DNA of 64,000 nucleotides from Methylobacterium sp. Lineage in GTDB: Bacteria > Pseudomonadota > Alphaproteobacteria > Rhizobiales > Beijerinckiaceae. The notes beneath the pieces were generated by a model. It was given only the letters and a program-made list of their open reading frames with translations. It searched no databases and had not been told where the DNA came from. Position numbers and translations under genes: made by a program. The number at the start of each line of letters is the position of its first letter. Within the stretch, counting starts at the first letter, position 1. The stretch lies in contig PERO01000020.1 of assembly GCA_002928875.1 (NCBI GenBank), forward strand, positions 558,001-622,000, given 5' to 3'. Of this stretch, positions 1 to 9,276 are shown one piece after another.

Positions 1-843
1 GGGTATCCATTCCACGCCGGGCGCGCCCTGTCCGCCACCCGGCCGGCGCGCGGCCTCCCCTTCGGGAGGCAGGGCCCGCGTCGGCGCGACGGCGAAGCTC
101 TTCGTCCATTTCAGCGCCTTGTAATCGAAACCCGATTCGATCGTCGGCTTCACGATCGCGAAATAGGGCGAGATGTCGAAATCGCGCGGGGTATAGAGCG
201 AATGGTGCCGGATATGCAGGATCTCGCGCCGGGCATAGCGCGATTTCACCTTGCGGCGGCCATCGACCGTCTCGACGCGCGGCAGGATCGGGTAGCGCAC
301 GGACTGGAAGGCCTCCGCGATCAGCGTCGAGCAGATCGCGCGGCTCGGGTCGCCCGAACCGAGCGCCAGCATGCGCCGGCGCCAGCGCGTGGGAACCGGC
401 ATCGGCACGAGAAAGCGCATCAGATCGAGCACGTTCTTGACATCGTAGCCATGGCCGAGCCGATCCTTCAGGAAGCCGATCACCCGATCGAGATCCTCGG
501 CCTTCAGCGCCACGGGGCGACAGATGCGCAAATGCGTGTTGCGATATTTCGAGAGCGGCGAGGAGACGACGCCCTCGCTCATTTCGGCCTCGATCAGCAC
601 ATGCGGCTCGCCATCCGGCTCCGTGCGCCCGAGGCAATCGCCGACATAGATCGCCGAATGCGACCAGGTGGATTGCGTGAGATACTTGATGACCGAGGAA
701 ACGCGGATGTTGCCTTCGACAAGCACCACGTCGCCCGGCTTCAACACCGCGGAAAGCACGGCGAAATCGGGAGAAACCGCTGGCTCATAGCCCCGGATCG
801 GCTTTTCCAGAAAGCGCGCGATGGCACGGCCCAGCAGGTTCAT
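1..843 (-). CDS. YiiX/YebB-like NlpC/P60-family cysteine hydrolase (3' end outside window)
   Basis: An open frame of 281 codons runs off the left edge without a stop, so the ORF track omits it. It starts at ATG 843 (MNLLGRAIARFLEKP). The family is the permuted NlpC/P60 (DUF830-type) cysteine hydrolases, which act on envelope or lipid-like substrates. The expected His is seen in WSHSAIYVGD (about residue 62) and the Cys in SRAICSTLIAEAFQ (about residue 170). The acidic stretch VLIEAEMSEGV lies between them. No signal peptide is obvious, so the protein may be cytoplasmic. It is followed downstream by nothing visible here, and upstream by rlmN in the same orientation after a 143-bp gap. The family call is fairly sure. 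The substrate is unknown. Confidence 0.75.
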   Translation of the reverse strand, partial: MNLLGRAIARFLEKPIRGYEPAVSPDFAVLSAVLKPGDVVLVEGNIRVSSVIKYLTQSTWSHSAIYVGDCLGRTEPDGEPHVLIEAEMSEGVVSSPLSKYRNTHLRICRPVALKAEDLDRVIGFLKDRLGHGYDVKNVLDLMRFLVPMPVPTRWRRRMLALGSGDPSRAICSTLIAEAFQSVRYPILPRVETVDGRRKVKSRYARREILHIRHHSLYTPRDFDISPYFAIVKPTIESGFDYKALKWTKSFAVAPTRALPPEGEAARRPGGGQGAPGVEWIP

Positions 844-986
844 GGCGCATTCCCCTCGAGTGTTCCCTCGATGAATGCCCTCACGCTACGGCGCGGATCT
901 TTACGAAAACGCTGCCGTTAGCGGCCTCGCCCCGCCATTTCCATGCTGAATGCGGATTAACTTTACACGAATCTGAACGACCGGGT

Positions 987-2216
987 TCAGTCCGCGCCGA
1001 GTGCCAGCTGTTCTTCGAGCATCAGGCGTGCGCGGGCGCGCATCTTCTCGGTGTCGCTCTTCAATTGCCCGCAGGCCGCGAGAATGTCTCGCCCGCGCGG
1101 CGTGCGGATCGGCGAGGAATAGCCGGCGGAGAAGATGAGGTCGGAAAAGCGCTCGATCTGCTCCCAGTCCGAGCATTCGTAGATCGAGCCCGGCCAGGGA
1201 TTGAAGGGGATGAGGTTGATCTTCGCCGGCACGCCCTTCAGCAGCTTCACCAGCGCGCGCGCCTCCGCGAGGCTGTCATTCACGCCCTTGAGCATGACAT
1301 ATTCGAAGGTGATGCGCCGCGCATTCGAGACGCCGGGATAATCGCGGCAGGCCTGCAGCAACTCGGCGATGTTGTATTTCTTGTTGATCGGCACGAGCAC
1401 GTCACGCAGCGGATCATTCGTCGCGTGCAGCGAGATCGCGAGCATCGTGCCGGTCTCGGCGCCGAGCCGCGCGATCTCCGGCACCACGCCGGAGGTGGAA
1501 ACGGTGATGCGGCGCTTGGAGAGTTGCAGGCCCTCGGGGTCGGTCAGCACGCCGATCGCGTCGCGCACGTTCTCGTAATTGTAGAGCGGCTCGCCCATGC
1601 CCATGAAGACGATGTTCGAGACGAAGCGCCCGCCATCATCCGGCACGAAGGCGCCTTCCGGCGGGGTGCGGCCGGGATAATCGCCGAGCCGGTCGCGCGC
1701 GACCAGCACCTGGCCCACGATCTCGCTGGCCTCAAGGTTGCGCACGAGCTTCTGCGTGCCGGTGTGGCAGAAGGAGCAGTTCAGCGTGCAGCCCACCTGC
1801 GAGGAGACGCAGAGCGTGCCGCGATCCTTCTCGGGGATATAGACGCACTCGACTTCCGCGCCCTTGTCATGGGCGGAGCGGGAGGGAAGCCGCAACACCC
1901 ATTTGCGCGTTCCATCGGCCGAAACCTGCTCGCGCACGATTTCCGGGCGCTGGAGCGTCGCATGGGCATCGAGGAGCGCGCGCAGCGTCTTCGCGACATT
2001 CGTCATCTCGTCGAAGCCGGTCGCGCCGCGCACATAGAGCCAGTGCCAGATCTGGCCGACCCGCATGCGAATTTCCCGCTCCGGCACGTCTTGCGCCCGG
2101 AGGAAATCGGCCAGAGCCGCGCGCGTGAGGCCGGCCAAAGTCGGTTTGGCCGTGACCGACGAGGCAACGGGCGCGACAGGCGCGGCGGAAACGGCGAGAT
2201 CGGGCGTCACGGGCAT
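987..2216 (-). CDS. rlmN: RlmN dual-specificity rRNA/tRNA adenine-C2 methyltransferase
   Basis: This is a radical-SAM enzyme that methylates C2 of A2503 in 23S rRNA and A37 of some tRNAs. The 409-residue length suits the family. The [4Fe-4S] motif CxxxCxxC is seen in [12 protein letters not shown], and the SAM-side GEPL motif in [14 protein letters not shown] Cys near the C terminus ([12 protein letters not shown]) matches the methyl-carrying cysteine. The N terminus has an Ala/Val-rich extension of about 25 residues before the conserved core ([16 protein letters not shown]). ATG 2216 is preceded by AAAAGGA. The gene lies 22 bp downstream of the IalB-family gene and is probably cotranscribed with it, an arrangement common in Rhizobiales. 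Confidence 0.96.
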   Translation of the reverse strand: MPVTPDLAVSAAPVAPVASSVTAKPTLAGLTRAALADFLRAQDVPEREIRMRVGQIWHWLYVRGATGFDEMTNVAKTLRALLDAHATLQRPEIVREQVSADGTRKWVLRLPSRSAHDKGAEVECVYIPEKDRGTLCVSSQVGCTLNCSFCHTGTQKLVRNLEASEIVGQVLVARDRLGDYPGRTPPEGAFVPDDGGRFVSNIVFMGMGEPLYNYENVRDAIGVLTDPEGLQLSKRRITVSTSGVVPEIARLGAETGTMLAISLHATNDPLRDVLVPINKKYNIAELLQACRDYPGVSNARRITFEYVMLKGVNDSLAEARALVKLLKGVPAKINLIPFNPWPGSIYECSDWEQIERFSDLIFSAGYSSPIRTPRGRDILAACGQLKSDTEKMRARARLMLEEQLALGAD

Positions 2217-2238
2217 TCCTTTTCCGGCTCTCGGGGGA

Positions 2239-2871
2239 TTAGCCCGGACATTCCTTGGCCATGCGCTCCACGGCCTGCGCGAAACCCTTCAGGCTGTAGC
2301 GATCGGTCAGCGCGTTGCCGCGCGCCGAGGTCACCTTGATCAGCACGTTCTGGCCCTTGCGCATGGCATCGAGCAGCTGGGCTTCCTGCGCCGGGTTCTT
2401 CAGGAAGGCGTTCTCGCCCTCCGTCACCAGCGTGAAATTCGCATTGCCGATGGTCAGCATCGCATCTTCCTTCGGCTTCGCGCCAAAACCGAGGCGGATG
2501 GCCACCTCGTTCTTCGCCCCGTCGCCAACGCGGGTGGAGACGAAGATCGAAGCGGGGTCGCGCTTCAGGTTCTTGGGCAGGCGCTCATTGGGCGACGCCA
2601 GCGCGTAGCAGACCCGGGCGCGACCCTGGCCGGACAGCGCGGCCTTCCAGTCGCCGAACGTGCCGAGCTCGAAGGTGCCGTTCGGGTTGGGCCGCTGCTG
2701 CGCGGAAGCGGCCGGCGCCGCCGGAGCGGTGGAAGCCGCGGCGGGCGGGCGCTGCTGTTGCTGCGCCTCGGCCGCACCGGCCATCGCCATGGCAAGCCAG
2801 CCTGCCACGAGCCAACGGGAGGCGTTTCCAGCGAATGCGCCCTGCCGCGCCGCGATCCCACGAGCGATCAT
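2239..2871 (-). CDS. Invasion-associated locus B (IalB) family periplasmic protein
   Basis: I place the start at ATG 2871 because GGAGAGAC precedes it and a signal peptide follows directly ([17 protein letters not shown] then Q). The ORF-track start at 2976 adds an implausible leader. The mature protein of about 180 residues begins with a Gln/Pro/Ala-rich linker and then the IalB-like domain. Features include [20 protein letters not shown] near the start, [13 protein letters not shown] in the middle, and a C-terminal Cys (AKECPG) that could pair with the upstream one. IalB proteins are small secreted envelope proteins named from Bartonella; their molecular role is unsettled. Overlapping frames on both strands are GC-rich shadows. 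Confidence 0.85.
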   Translation of the reverse strand: MIARGIAARQGAFAGNASRWLVAGWLAMAMAGAAEAQQQQRPPAAASTAPAAPAASAQQRPNPNGTFELGTFGDWKAALSGQGRARVCYALASPNERLPKNLKRDPASIFVSTRVGDGAKNEVAIRLGFGAKPKEDAMLTIGNANFTLVTEGENAFLKNPAQEAQLLDAMRKGQNVLIKVTSARGNALTDRYSLKGFAQAVERMAKECPG

Positions 2872-3176
2872 TGTCTCTCCTGCTGCCGTCATGCGCCACA
2901 ATCCGGCATGGCGCAGTTTCGTTATCGGCCCTTGCGTTAACCCATCCCGCTTGATGGGGAAAGCACCGCGCACCATTTCCTAAGCGGGACTTCGGCAAAA
3001 ATGCGGTTTGGGATCAAATATCCTGATGAAATCAAGACGACAAATCGTCGCGAATTTCCTCGCGCCCCGGGGTGTTCGCGTGTTACACTGCGCATTCGTT
3101 CGCCCTGCCATCCTGATTTGCATGCAGCCTCAATTGCGACGGAGTTTCTCCCGATAAGCGTCGGGAGACCAAGCCA
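2872..3176. other. Intergenic region between ialB-like gene and ECF sigma gene
   Basis: This 305-bp gap separates two divergent genes and should hold both promoters. It contains a short inverted repeat (CGAC-AAATC-GTCG near 3040). I see no convincing sigma-70, EcfG-type or RpoE/ChrR-type promoter. The long ORF 2937-3863 on the minus strand is a shadow of the sigma gene. Confidence 0.5.
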
Positions 3177-3785
3177 ATGGACAAAGTTGACCCCTCGGTT
3201 CCCGCGATCGCGGCCGGCTCGCGAGCCGAGGATTGGGCGCGCCTGGTCCTGCGCGTGGCGCAGGATCGCGACAAGGACGCCTTCACGACCCTGTTCGACC
3301 ATTTCGCGCCACGCATCGAGGCGCATCTGCAGCGCCTGGGTCTCGATGCCGCGCAGGCCGAGGAAATCGCGCAGGACGTGATGATCACGCTCTGGCGCAA
3401 GGCTTCGCTGTTCGATCCCTCGAAATCCGCCTTGTCCACCTGGCTCTATCGCATCGCCCGGAACCGACGCATCGACCTCACGCGCCGCGACCGGACGGAT
3501 TACGTCGACCCGCAATCCCCCGCGATCCTCGAGATCGCCTCCGAAGGGCGGATCGACCAGGCCTTCGACGGCCAGCAGCGCGATGACATCGTGCGCGGCC
3601 TCGTGACCGAACTGCCGCACGAGCAGCAGAGCCTCGTGATGCTCGCCTTCTATGAAGGGCTCTCGCATTCGCAGATCGCGGAGCGCACGGGCATCCCGCT
3701 GGGCACGGTGAAATCGCGCCTGCGCCTCGCCTTCACGCGCCTCCGGCGCGGTCTCGAAGCGGTGGGCGTGGACGAATCGCGCTGA
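3177..3785 (+). CDS. ECF (RpoE-like) RNA polymerase sigma factor
   Basis: The 202-residue protein has sigma region 2 at roughly residues 35-110 (LFDHFAPRIEAHLQ, AEEIAQDVMITLWRKA, STWLYRIARNRRID) and region 4 at 145-195 (LPHEQQSLVMLAFYEGLSHSQIAERTGIPLGTVKSRLRLAF). It therefore directs core polymerase to a stress regulon. Such factors normally sit directly upstream of a ChrR- or other-type anti-sigma gene. Here the next gene is a convergent, AT-richer, unrelated ORF starting 38 bp beyond the stop, so no partner is visible. ATG 3177 follows a GGGAGACC ribosome-binding sequence. The regulon is unknown. Confidence 0.93.
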   Translation: MDKVDPSVPAIAAGSRAEDWARLVLRVAQDRDKDAFTTLFDHFAPRIEAHLQRLGLDAAQAEEIAQDVMITLWRKASLFDPSKSALSTWLYRIARNRRIDLTRRDRTDYVDPQSPAILEIASEGRIDQAFDGQQRDDIVRGLVTELPHEQQSLVMLAFYEGLSHSQIAERTGIPLGTVKSRLRLAFTRLRRGLEAVGVDESR

Positions 3786-3823
3786 GGCCATTCTGCCTGC
3801 GGCAATCGTTCCGTTGGGAAGAC

Positions 3824-4744
3824 TCAAGCGGAAAAAAGTTGGTCCAGGCTCACCCGATACCACCGATACTGACTGACGACATGGAAGACATCGCCTTTTC
3901 CCTCAATCGAGAAATCCTCTGACTCTCGCCCATCAATCATGAAACGGGTCGATCTTTTGAATTGGGATATAGGGGGATCTTTCAATTCATAAAGCCGAAT
4001 TTCGGATTTGGTCAGGCCGTATCGTCCTGCAAGAGCCACCATTTTTACATTTCCAATCAAAGCTGTGGCGCCCTTGTTCCAGCAATGCCAATGCTTCCTT
4101 GAGCCATCACATTCGTGGCAGGAAACCAGCATATCAGAATAAAACTGGGTCCAAGCCTGCTCGCCAGTAACATTCAACGCATAACAACACCAGTAGGACA
4201 TTGCGGACTTGGAAGGCATCTCCAATTCATCAACTTGGAAATATTGTTGGTTTTGGCCGTCTAATGAAAAAGACGAAAGTCCACCCGCTTTCTCGGCCTT
4301 TAACTCATCATCACCGTGACCGATCCAGATGTTACCGGCATTCGATACCTGCATGAATTCAACGGCCCCACCCGTGTTGAACGAACGGATCAACTTGCCA
4401 TCCGAGCCGAATATTCTTGCATCAGGCTCAGAATTCTTGCCCCCCCTTTCCACCGCATGAGTGGTGATCCATCCACCATCGGGGATCATCGCGAATCGAG
4501 CCCAACGAGTGGGAAGCTCGAACAACGGAAACGCTTGCTGCAAACCGTTATCGCTGGTCAGCAGAATTCGAGCATTCCCGCTGGGGGAAGAATTAGGAAC
4601 CCAAACGTTGTCAGCGAAAAAGCCCAAACCTTGTGCATTGCTGTAGAGTAAGGCAATTGTCCGTTCATTGACGGGTGAGGACGACACGAACGGGAGACCA
4701 TCCATCTCTAAAGGAAATGAAACACCATTGGAAAAATTTAACAT
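3824..4744 (-). CDS. Hypothetical protein, beta-rich (propeller-like), probably acquired
   Basis: I do not recognise this 306-residue protein. It consists of short strands with recurring aromatic/Gly turns (DGGWITTHAVERGG, NAGNIWIGHGDDE, SLDGQNQQYFQVDE), which suggests a beta-propeller. A Cys/Trp-rich centre is also visible (SYWCCYALN, VSCHECDGSRKHWHCW). There is no signal peptide or membrane segment. ATG 4744, with GAGAA upstream, is preferred to the in-frame TTG at 4750. The base composition is clearly more AT-rich and the codon use less biased than in any neighbour, which points to horizontal acquisition. It sits tail-to-tail with the ECF sigma gene. Function unknown. Confidence 0.7.
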   Translation of the reverse strand: MLNFSNGVSFPLEMDGLPFVSSSPVNERTIALLYSNAQGLGFFADNVWVPNSSPSGNARILLTSDNGLQQAFPLFELPTRWARFAMIPDGGWITTHAVERGGKNSEPDARIFGSDGKLIRSFNTGGAVEFMQVSNAGNIWIGHGDDELKAEKAGGLSSFSLDGQNQQYFQVDELEMPSKSAMSYWCCYALNVTGEQAWTQFYSDMLVSCHECDGSRKHWHCWNKGATALIGNVKMVALAGRYGLTKSEIRLYELKDPPISQFKRSTRFMIDGRESEDFSIEGKGDVFHVVSQYRWYRVSLDQLFSA

Positions 4745-4852
4745 GCCCAAATTCTCATTGAATCCAATAAATCAGACAGCATCAGACATCGGTGAAATAG
4801 ACAACTACACAATTTTTATTCAAAATACAATGTATGCTTGTTTGCATCATGA

Positions 4853-5236
4853 CTACCAATAAAGACTTTCATCCAGCATGGAACGCGCCTCCGCGCGATG
4901 TTCGGGCGTGATCGCGCCGCGTACGGTCGCGATGGCCGTGGCGATCACGGCCGCGTCGTCGCCGAAGCCAAGCAGCGGCAGGAAATCGGGAATGCCGTCG
5001 AGCGGCATCACGAGATAGGCCAGGGCGGCAAGAAGCGTGAGTTTCACGCGCCGGCTCGTCGCGGGATCGCGCACGCAGACATAGGCCGCGAGCACATCCT
5101 CCGCGAAGGGCAAGGACCGCGCGAGCCGGCGCATCATCGCCAGAACCTCGCTCAGAATGCCGGCCTCGTCGCGGGCCGCGCGACGGATCGCCTCCATCTC
5201 GGACTTGCTGAGGGGTTCACGCCATTCGACGCTCAT
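4853..5236 (-). CDS. YkvA family (DUF1232) small membrane-associated protein
   Basis: The 127-residue protein carries the DUF1232 signature around a hydrophobic segment: RRVKLTLLAALAYLVMPLDGIPDFLPLLGFGDDAAVIATAIATV. The P-x-D-x-I-P-D-x-[IL]-P core is intact. The family is widespread and of unknown biochemical role, and probably anchors in the inner membrane. The N terminus is charged and helical. The gene is divergent from the SDR gene at 5382, leaving 145 bp for both promoters. The family assignment is firm. Confidence 0.9.
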   Translation of the reverse strand: MSVEWREPLSKSEMEAIRRAARDEAGILSEVLAMMRRLARSLPFAEDVLAAYVCVRDPATSRRVKLTLLAALAYLVMPLDGIPDFLPLLGFGDDAAVIATAIATVRGAITPEHRAEARSMLDESLYW

Positions 5237-5324
5237 CGTCGATCACCTCCGTAAAGCCTGCGGATTTTGCGTGCGATTGCGGCAAGTTCAAGTCTTCTCC
5301 CGACCTCAACGTCCGACGGGGTTG

Positions 5325-5338
5325 CGTGGTATACCACG
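5325..5338. promoter_or_regulatory. 14-bp perfect palindrome, GntR-like operator
   Basis: CGTGGTATACCACG is self-complementary over 14 bp and lies about 45 bp upstream of the SDR start codon. The TGGTATACCA core resembles operators of GntR/FCD-type repressors. It probably controls the SDR gene, and perhaps the divergent DUF1232 gene. No GntR gene is in the window. Confidence 0.5.
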
Positions 5339-5381
5339 AGGCCTTAGGGCTACACGAGAAACGCCCGAGGGAGAGACCAGA

Positions 5382-6167
5382 ATGCAGCTCGATTCCACCA
5401 TCGCCGCCATCGTCACGGGCGGCGCGTCCGGTCTGGGCGAAGCGACCGCCCGCCATCTCGCGAGCCTCGGCGTGAAGGTGACGCTCCTCGATCTCAACGC
5501 CGAGCGGGGCCACCGCGTGGCGAGCGAGATCGGCGGCTTCTTCCATTCCTGCGACGTCACGAGCGACGAATCGGTCGATGCCGCCCTCGCGGCCGCACGG
5601 GCGAAGCATGGCGTGGAGCGCATTCTCGTGAATTGCGCCGGCATCGTCGCCGGCCAGCGCACCGTGTCGAAGGACCGCGAGACGGGCGCGTTGAGGGCGC
5701 ACGATCTCGGCGCCTTCACGAAGGTGATCGGCATCAACCTGATCGGCTCCTACCGGATGATGGCGAAATGCTCGGTCGCGATGGCGGGCCTCGAGCCCAT
5801 CACGCCCGATGGCGGGCGCGGGGTGATCGTGAACACCTCATCCGTCGCGGCAGAGGACGGGCAGATCGGGCAGGCGGCCTATTCCGCCTCCAAAGGCGGC
5901 ATTCTCTCACTCACTTTGCCGGTGGCGCGCGATCTCTCGGGCCATGGCATCCGGGTCGTCAGCATCCTGCCGGGCATCTTCCACACCCCGATGTTCGACC
6001 AGATCTCGGAAGAATACCGCAAGACGCTGGCCGCCGCGGTGCCCTTCCCGGCGCGGCTCGGCAATCCGGCCGAATATGCTGCTCTGGTGGAAACGATCTG
6101 CCGGAACGACATGCTGAACGGCACCGGCATCCGCCTCGATGGTGCGATCCGCATGGCCCCGAAATAA
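5382..6167 (+). CDS. SDR-family dehydrogenase, 3-hydroxyacyl-CoA dehydrogenase type II-like
   Basis: The start is ATG 5382 (MQLDSTIAAIVTGG), with GAGGGAGAG upstream. The ORF-track start at 5157 is too early. The 261-residue protein is a classical short-chain dehydrogenase. It has the NAD-binding TGGASGLG at residues 12-19, an acidic residue ending strand 2 (LLDLN) that predicts NAD(H), NCAG near 85, the catalytic Ser (NTSSVAAEDG) and the YSASKGG Tyr/Lys pair. The long loop after NCAG (GIVAGQRTVSKDRETGAL) resembles HSD17B10/type II 3-hydroxyacyl-CoA dehydrogenases, suggesting acyl-CoA oxidation. The palindrome upstream suggests ligand-controlled repression. Exact substrate is inferred. Confidence 0.85.
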   Translation: MQLDSTIAAIVTGGASGLGEATARHLASLGVKVTLLDLNAERGHRVASEIGGFFHSCDVTSDESVDAALAAARAKHGVERILVNCAGIVAGQRTVSKDRETGALRAHDLGAFTKVIGINLIGSYRMMAKCSVAMAGLEPITPDGGRGVIVNTSSVAAEDGQIGQAAYSASKGGILSLTLPVARDLSGHGIRVVSILPGIFHTPMFDQISEEYRKTLAAAVPFPARLGNPAEYAALVETICRNDMLNGTGIRLDGAIRMAPK

Positions 6168-6182
6168 GCCCGGTGACGAACG

Positions 6183-6485
6183 CTAGCCAGCCATCCGCCC
6201 GGCGATCCGCTCGATGGCGCGGGCGAGCGCCAGATCGAGCTCGGTCAGCCCGCCGGCATCGTGCGTCGTGAGGCGGATGTCGACATGGCGGTAGACATTC
6301 GTCCATTCCGGATGATGGTTCATCTTCTCCGCCTCGAGCGCGACCTGGCTCATGAAGCCGAAGGCCTCGACGAAATCCTCGAAGCTGAAGCGCCGCGAGA
6401 TCGCCTCGCGGGCCATGTCGTAGTTCCAGAGCGGCAGGGTATCGAGCGCGGCCTTGCGGGCTGCGGGCGCGAGCGTCTTGGACAT
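6183..6485 (-). CDS. phhB: 4a-hydroxytetrahydrobiopterin dehydratase (pterin-4-alpha-carbinolamine dehydratase)
   Basis: The 100-residue protein starts at ATG 6485 ([11 protein letters not shown]), not at the track's 6593. It matches the PCD fold: [16 protein letters not shown], then [30 protein letters not shown]. The His-His-Pro-Glu motif and the later TTHDAGG supply the catalytic histidines. The enzyme recycles the pterin cofactor of aromatic amino acid hydroxylases. Some homologues act as accessory factors instead. It is separated from the upstream thpR gene by 10 bp and is likely cotranscribed with it. No hydroxylase gene is visible in the window. Confidence 0.92.
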   Translation of the reverse strand: MSKTLAPAARKAALDTLPLWNYDMAREAISRRFSFEDFVEAFGFMSQVALEAEKMNHHPEWTNVYRHVDIRLTTHDAGGLTELDLALARAIERIAGRMAG

Positions 6486-6495
6486 GAAAGCCTCT

Positions 6496-7029
6496 TCAGT
6501 GAAGCGGATAGGCCGCTTCCACGATATAGGGCCCACCCCCCACCATGTCGCGGGCCGAGAACAACGCGAACTCGTCCGCGATGAATTCGACACCCATCAT
6601 GTGACCATAGGCCGAGAGGTAATCCGCGAGATCGAGCGTCGAGGCGCCGCGCAGGCGGGCGAGCGTGATGTGCGGCACGAATTTCCGCTGCTCGGGCGGC
6701 AGGCCCAGCCGGCGCAGGCGCCGCTCGCTGTCGGCCTGCAGGCCCACGAGCGGCCGCGACGGCTCGATCGCGGCATAGAGCGTGTGGGGTTTGTCCCCGC
6801 CGAAGACGCCGAGGCCGGTGATGCGCACTCGCACCGGCTCGGCATAGAGATCGGCGAGTTCCTCATCCACCTCGTTGGCGAGGCGGCGATCGATATCGCC
6901 GATGAAGCGCAGGGTGACGTGATAATCGGAGGGGTCGACCCAGCGCGCGCCGGGAAGGCCCGCGCGGAGCAACGAAAGCCGGGTCGCGATGCTCTCCGGC
7001 ACTTCGAGACCGATGAAGAGCCTTGGCAT
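6496..7029 (-). CDS. thpR: RNA 2',3'-cyclic phosphodiesterase (2H phosphoesterase)
   Basis: The 177-residue protein has the two HxT motifs that define 2H phosphoesterases: [13 protein letters not shown] at about residue 35 and [12 protein letters not shown] at about residue 120. They are spaced as in the LigT/ThpR family. It opens cyclic phosphates on RNA ends. The start [12 protein letters not shown] is typical for the family. The downstream phhB-like gene follows after 10 bp. The family call is firm. Confidence 0.94.
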   Translation of the reverse strand: MPRLFIGLEVPESIATRLSLLRAGLPGARWVDPSDYHVTLRFIGDIDRRLANEVDEELADLYAEPVRVRITGLGVFGGDKPHTLYAAIEPSRPLVGLQADSERRLRRLGLPPEQRKFVPHITLARLRGASTLDLADYLSAYGHMMGVEFIADEFALFSARDMVGGGPYIVEAAYPLH

Positions 7030-7119
7030 GGCACCCTCCCCCGAATCACGTTGACCGGGTCAGGCTAGCAAGAGGGTGTAAATTTCCTGCAGTGCTTTTC
7101 CACACTCATCCACAGGCGA

Positions 7120-7683
7120 TCACGCGGGCTTCCGGAACACACGCAGGCTCTCGAATTGCGGTTCCTCGATCAGGCCGTTGCGCGCGGCCACGGCGGGAAT
7201 GAGCCTCTCCGGCACGGCATAGGCGAAGGAGCCGGTGTAGAGGAACAACCGCCCGCCCGGAACGAGCTTGCCGATCATGCCCTCCAGCAGGGCCTCGTCA
7301 TCGAGAATGGCATGGGGCGCGTTGTTCGCCGACCAGAACTCCCCGACATGGAACATCGTGATCAGATCGAAGGACGGCAGCAGGTCGAGGATCGTCTGGT
7401 AGATGTCCGTGAACAGGACCTTGTAATGCTTGCCGAGCAGCGGATTGTTCACGACGAGGCGGATATAGGAGGAATATTCCGGCTCCGTGGCCGTGATACC
7501 CAGCACGACATGCCCGTTGGACGGGGCCTGCAGGCCGACATGATGGTGGTCACCCGTGCCGAAATGGAAGATCCGCTGGTTCTTGAAGCCCTGCGCCTCG
7601 AGATAACGCGTGAAATGGACATCGCAGGGGCACTGGTTCACATCCAGCGGCCAGGCATCCTGCCAGAGTTCGAGTTTCGCCAC
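7120..7683 (-). CDS. SAM-dependent methyltransferase-like protein
   Basis: GTG 7683 is chosen as start because GGAGGAG sits just upstream. The track's ATG at 7740 lacks such a site. The 187-residue protein has IFHFGTGDHHHVGL, which occupies the place of methyltransferase motif I but is unusually His-rich. Further on, FDLITMFHVGEFWS resembles motif IV, and GMIGKLVPGGRLFLYTG the post-motif strand. This reads as a Rossmann-fold class I methyltransferase whose SAM loop has diverged, so it could be non-catalytic. A Cys-rich start (VNQCPCDVHF) is also notable. It lies 62 bp from the tesA-like gene. Substrate unknown. Confidence 0.6.
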   Translation of the reverse strand: MAKLELWQDAWPLDVNQCPCDVHFTRYLEAQGFKNQRIFHFGTGDHHHVGLQAPSNGHVVLGITATEPEYSSYIRLVVNNPLLGKHYKVLFTDIYQTILDLLPSFDLITMFHVGEFWSANNAPHAILDDEALLEGMIGKLVPGGRLFLYTGSFAYAVPERLIPAVAARNGLIEEPQFESLRVFRKPA

Positions 7684-7745
7684 GCCTGTCTCCTCCGTTT
7701 TCCCCAGTTGGCCTGCAGCAGGCTGAACGGCAACTGACAAGATTG

Positions 7746-8426
7746 TCAGCGTTTCGGCAAGGAGGCGAGAAACGCCTCGACCGTCGGCAGCATCCGCTCG
7801 ACGATCACCTTCACGCCCGCCGGGTTGGGATGGATTCCATCGGCAAGGTTCAGTCGCGCATCACCCGCGATACCCTCGAGGAAGAAGGGGTAGAGCGGCA
7901 CGCCATGCTTGCGCGCCAGGCGCGGATAGATCGAATCGAACGCCTTCGCATAAGCCTCGCCATTGTTGCGCGGGGCATACATGCCGGCGAGCAGAACCGG
8001 GATGTTGCGGGCCTTGAGCTTCGCGAGGATCTGGTCGAGCGCCCGCTCCGGGATCGCAGGATCGAGCCCGCGCAAGGCATCGTTCGCGCCGAGTTCGAGG
8101 ATCACGCCATCCGTGCCATCCGGAACGGACCAGTCGAGCCGGTCGAGACCGCCGGTCGTGGTGTCGCCGGAGACGCCGGCATTCTCGATCGCGACGTCAT
8201 GGCCCTTCGCCTTCAGCGCGGCTTCCAGCACCGCGGGGAAGGCATCCCGGCCGGCGAGCTGGTAACCTGCGGTGAGGCTGTCGCCCAGCGCCACCAGACG
8301 AATCGTGCGCGCTTCAGCCATCGAACCTGCCATCAGAAAGCCCCAGAATACCGCGAGAGCCGCAAGAAGGCGCGTGGCGCGCCGCGCCGGGGCTTCGAAC
8401 ACAGTCGGATGTCGCATCGCGGGCAC
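7746..8426 (-). CDS. Periplasmic GDSL arylesterase / acyl-CoA thioesterase I (TesA-like)
   Basis: The 226-residue protein has a hydrophobic N-terminal export signal (LAALAVFWGFLMAGSMAEA). The SGNH blocks follow: LVALGDSLTAGYQL (Ser), GVSGDTTTGGLDRL (Gly), ILELGANDALRGL (Asn) and LADGIHPNPAGVKVI (Asp/His). These give the full Ser-Asp-His set of TesA-type multifunctional esterases and lysophospholipases. It is transcribed divergently from the YbbA/YbbP-type ABC genes, the same association seen in Escherichia coli (tesA-ybbA-ybbP). This supports the name. Confidence 0.93.
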   Translation of the reverse strand: MPAMRHPTVFEAPARRATRLLAALAVFWGFLMAGSMAEARTIRLVALGDSLTAGYQLAGRDAFPAVLEAALKAKGHDVAIENAGVSGDTTTGGLDRLDWSVPDGTDGVILELGANDALRGLDPAIPERALDQILAKLKARNIPVLLAGMYAPRNNGEAYAKAFDSIYPRLARKHGVPLYPFFLEGIAGDARLNLADGIHPNPAGVKVIVERMLPTVEAFLASLPKR

Positions 8427-8526
8427 CGTTTCCTTTCTGCAAATTCAGCCGGTGGCCACCATCTGAAGGCTGCCAGCGGCGTATAGACACCGAGATGGGC
8501 TGCATGCGGCTCGCCCGCAAGCGGGG

Positions 8527-9272
<746 letters not shown>

Positions 9273-9276
<4 letters not shown>

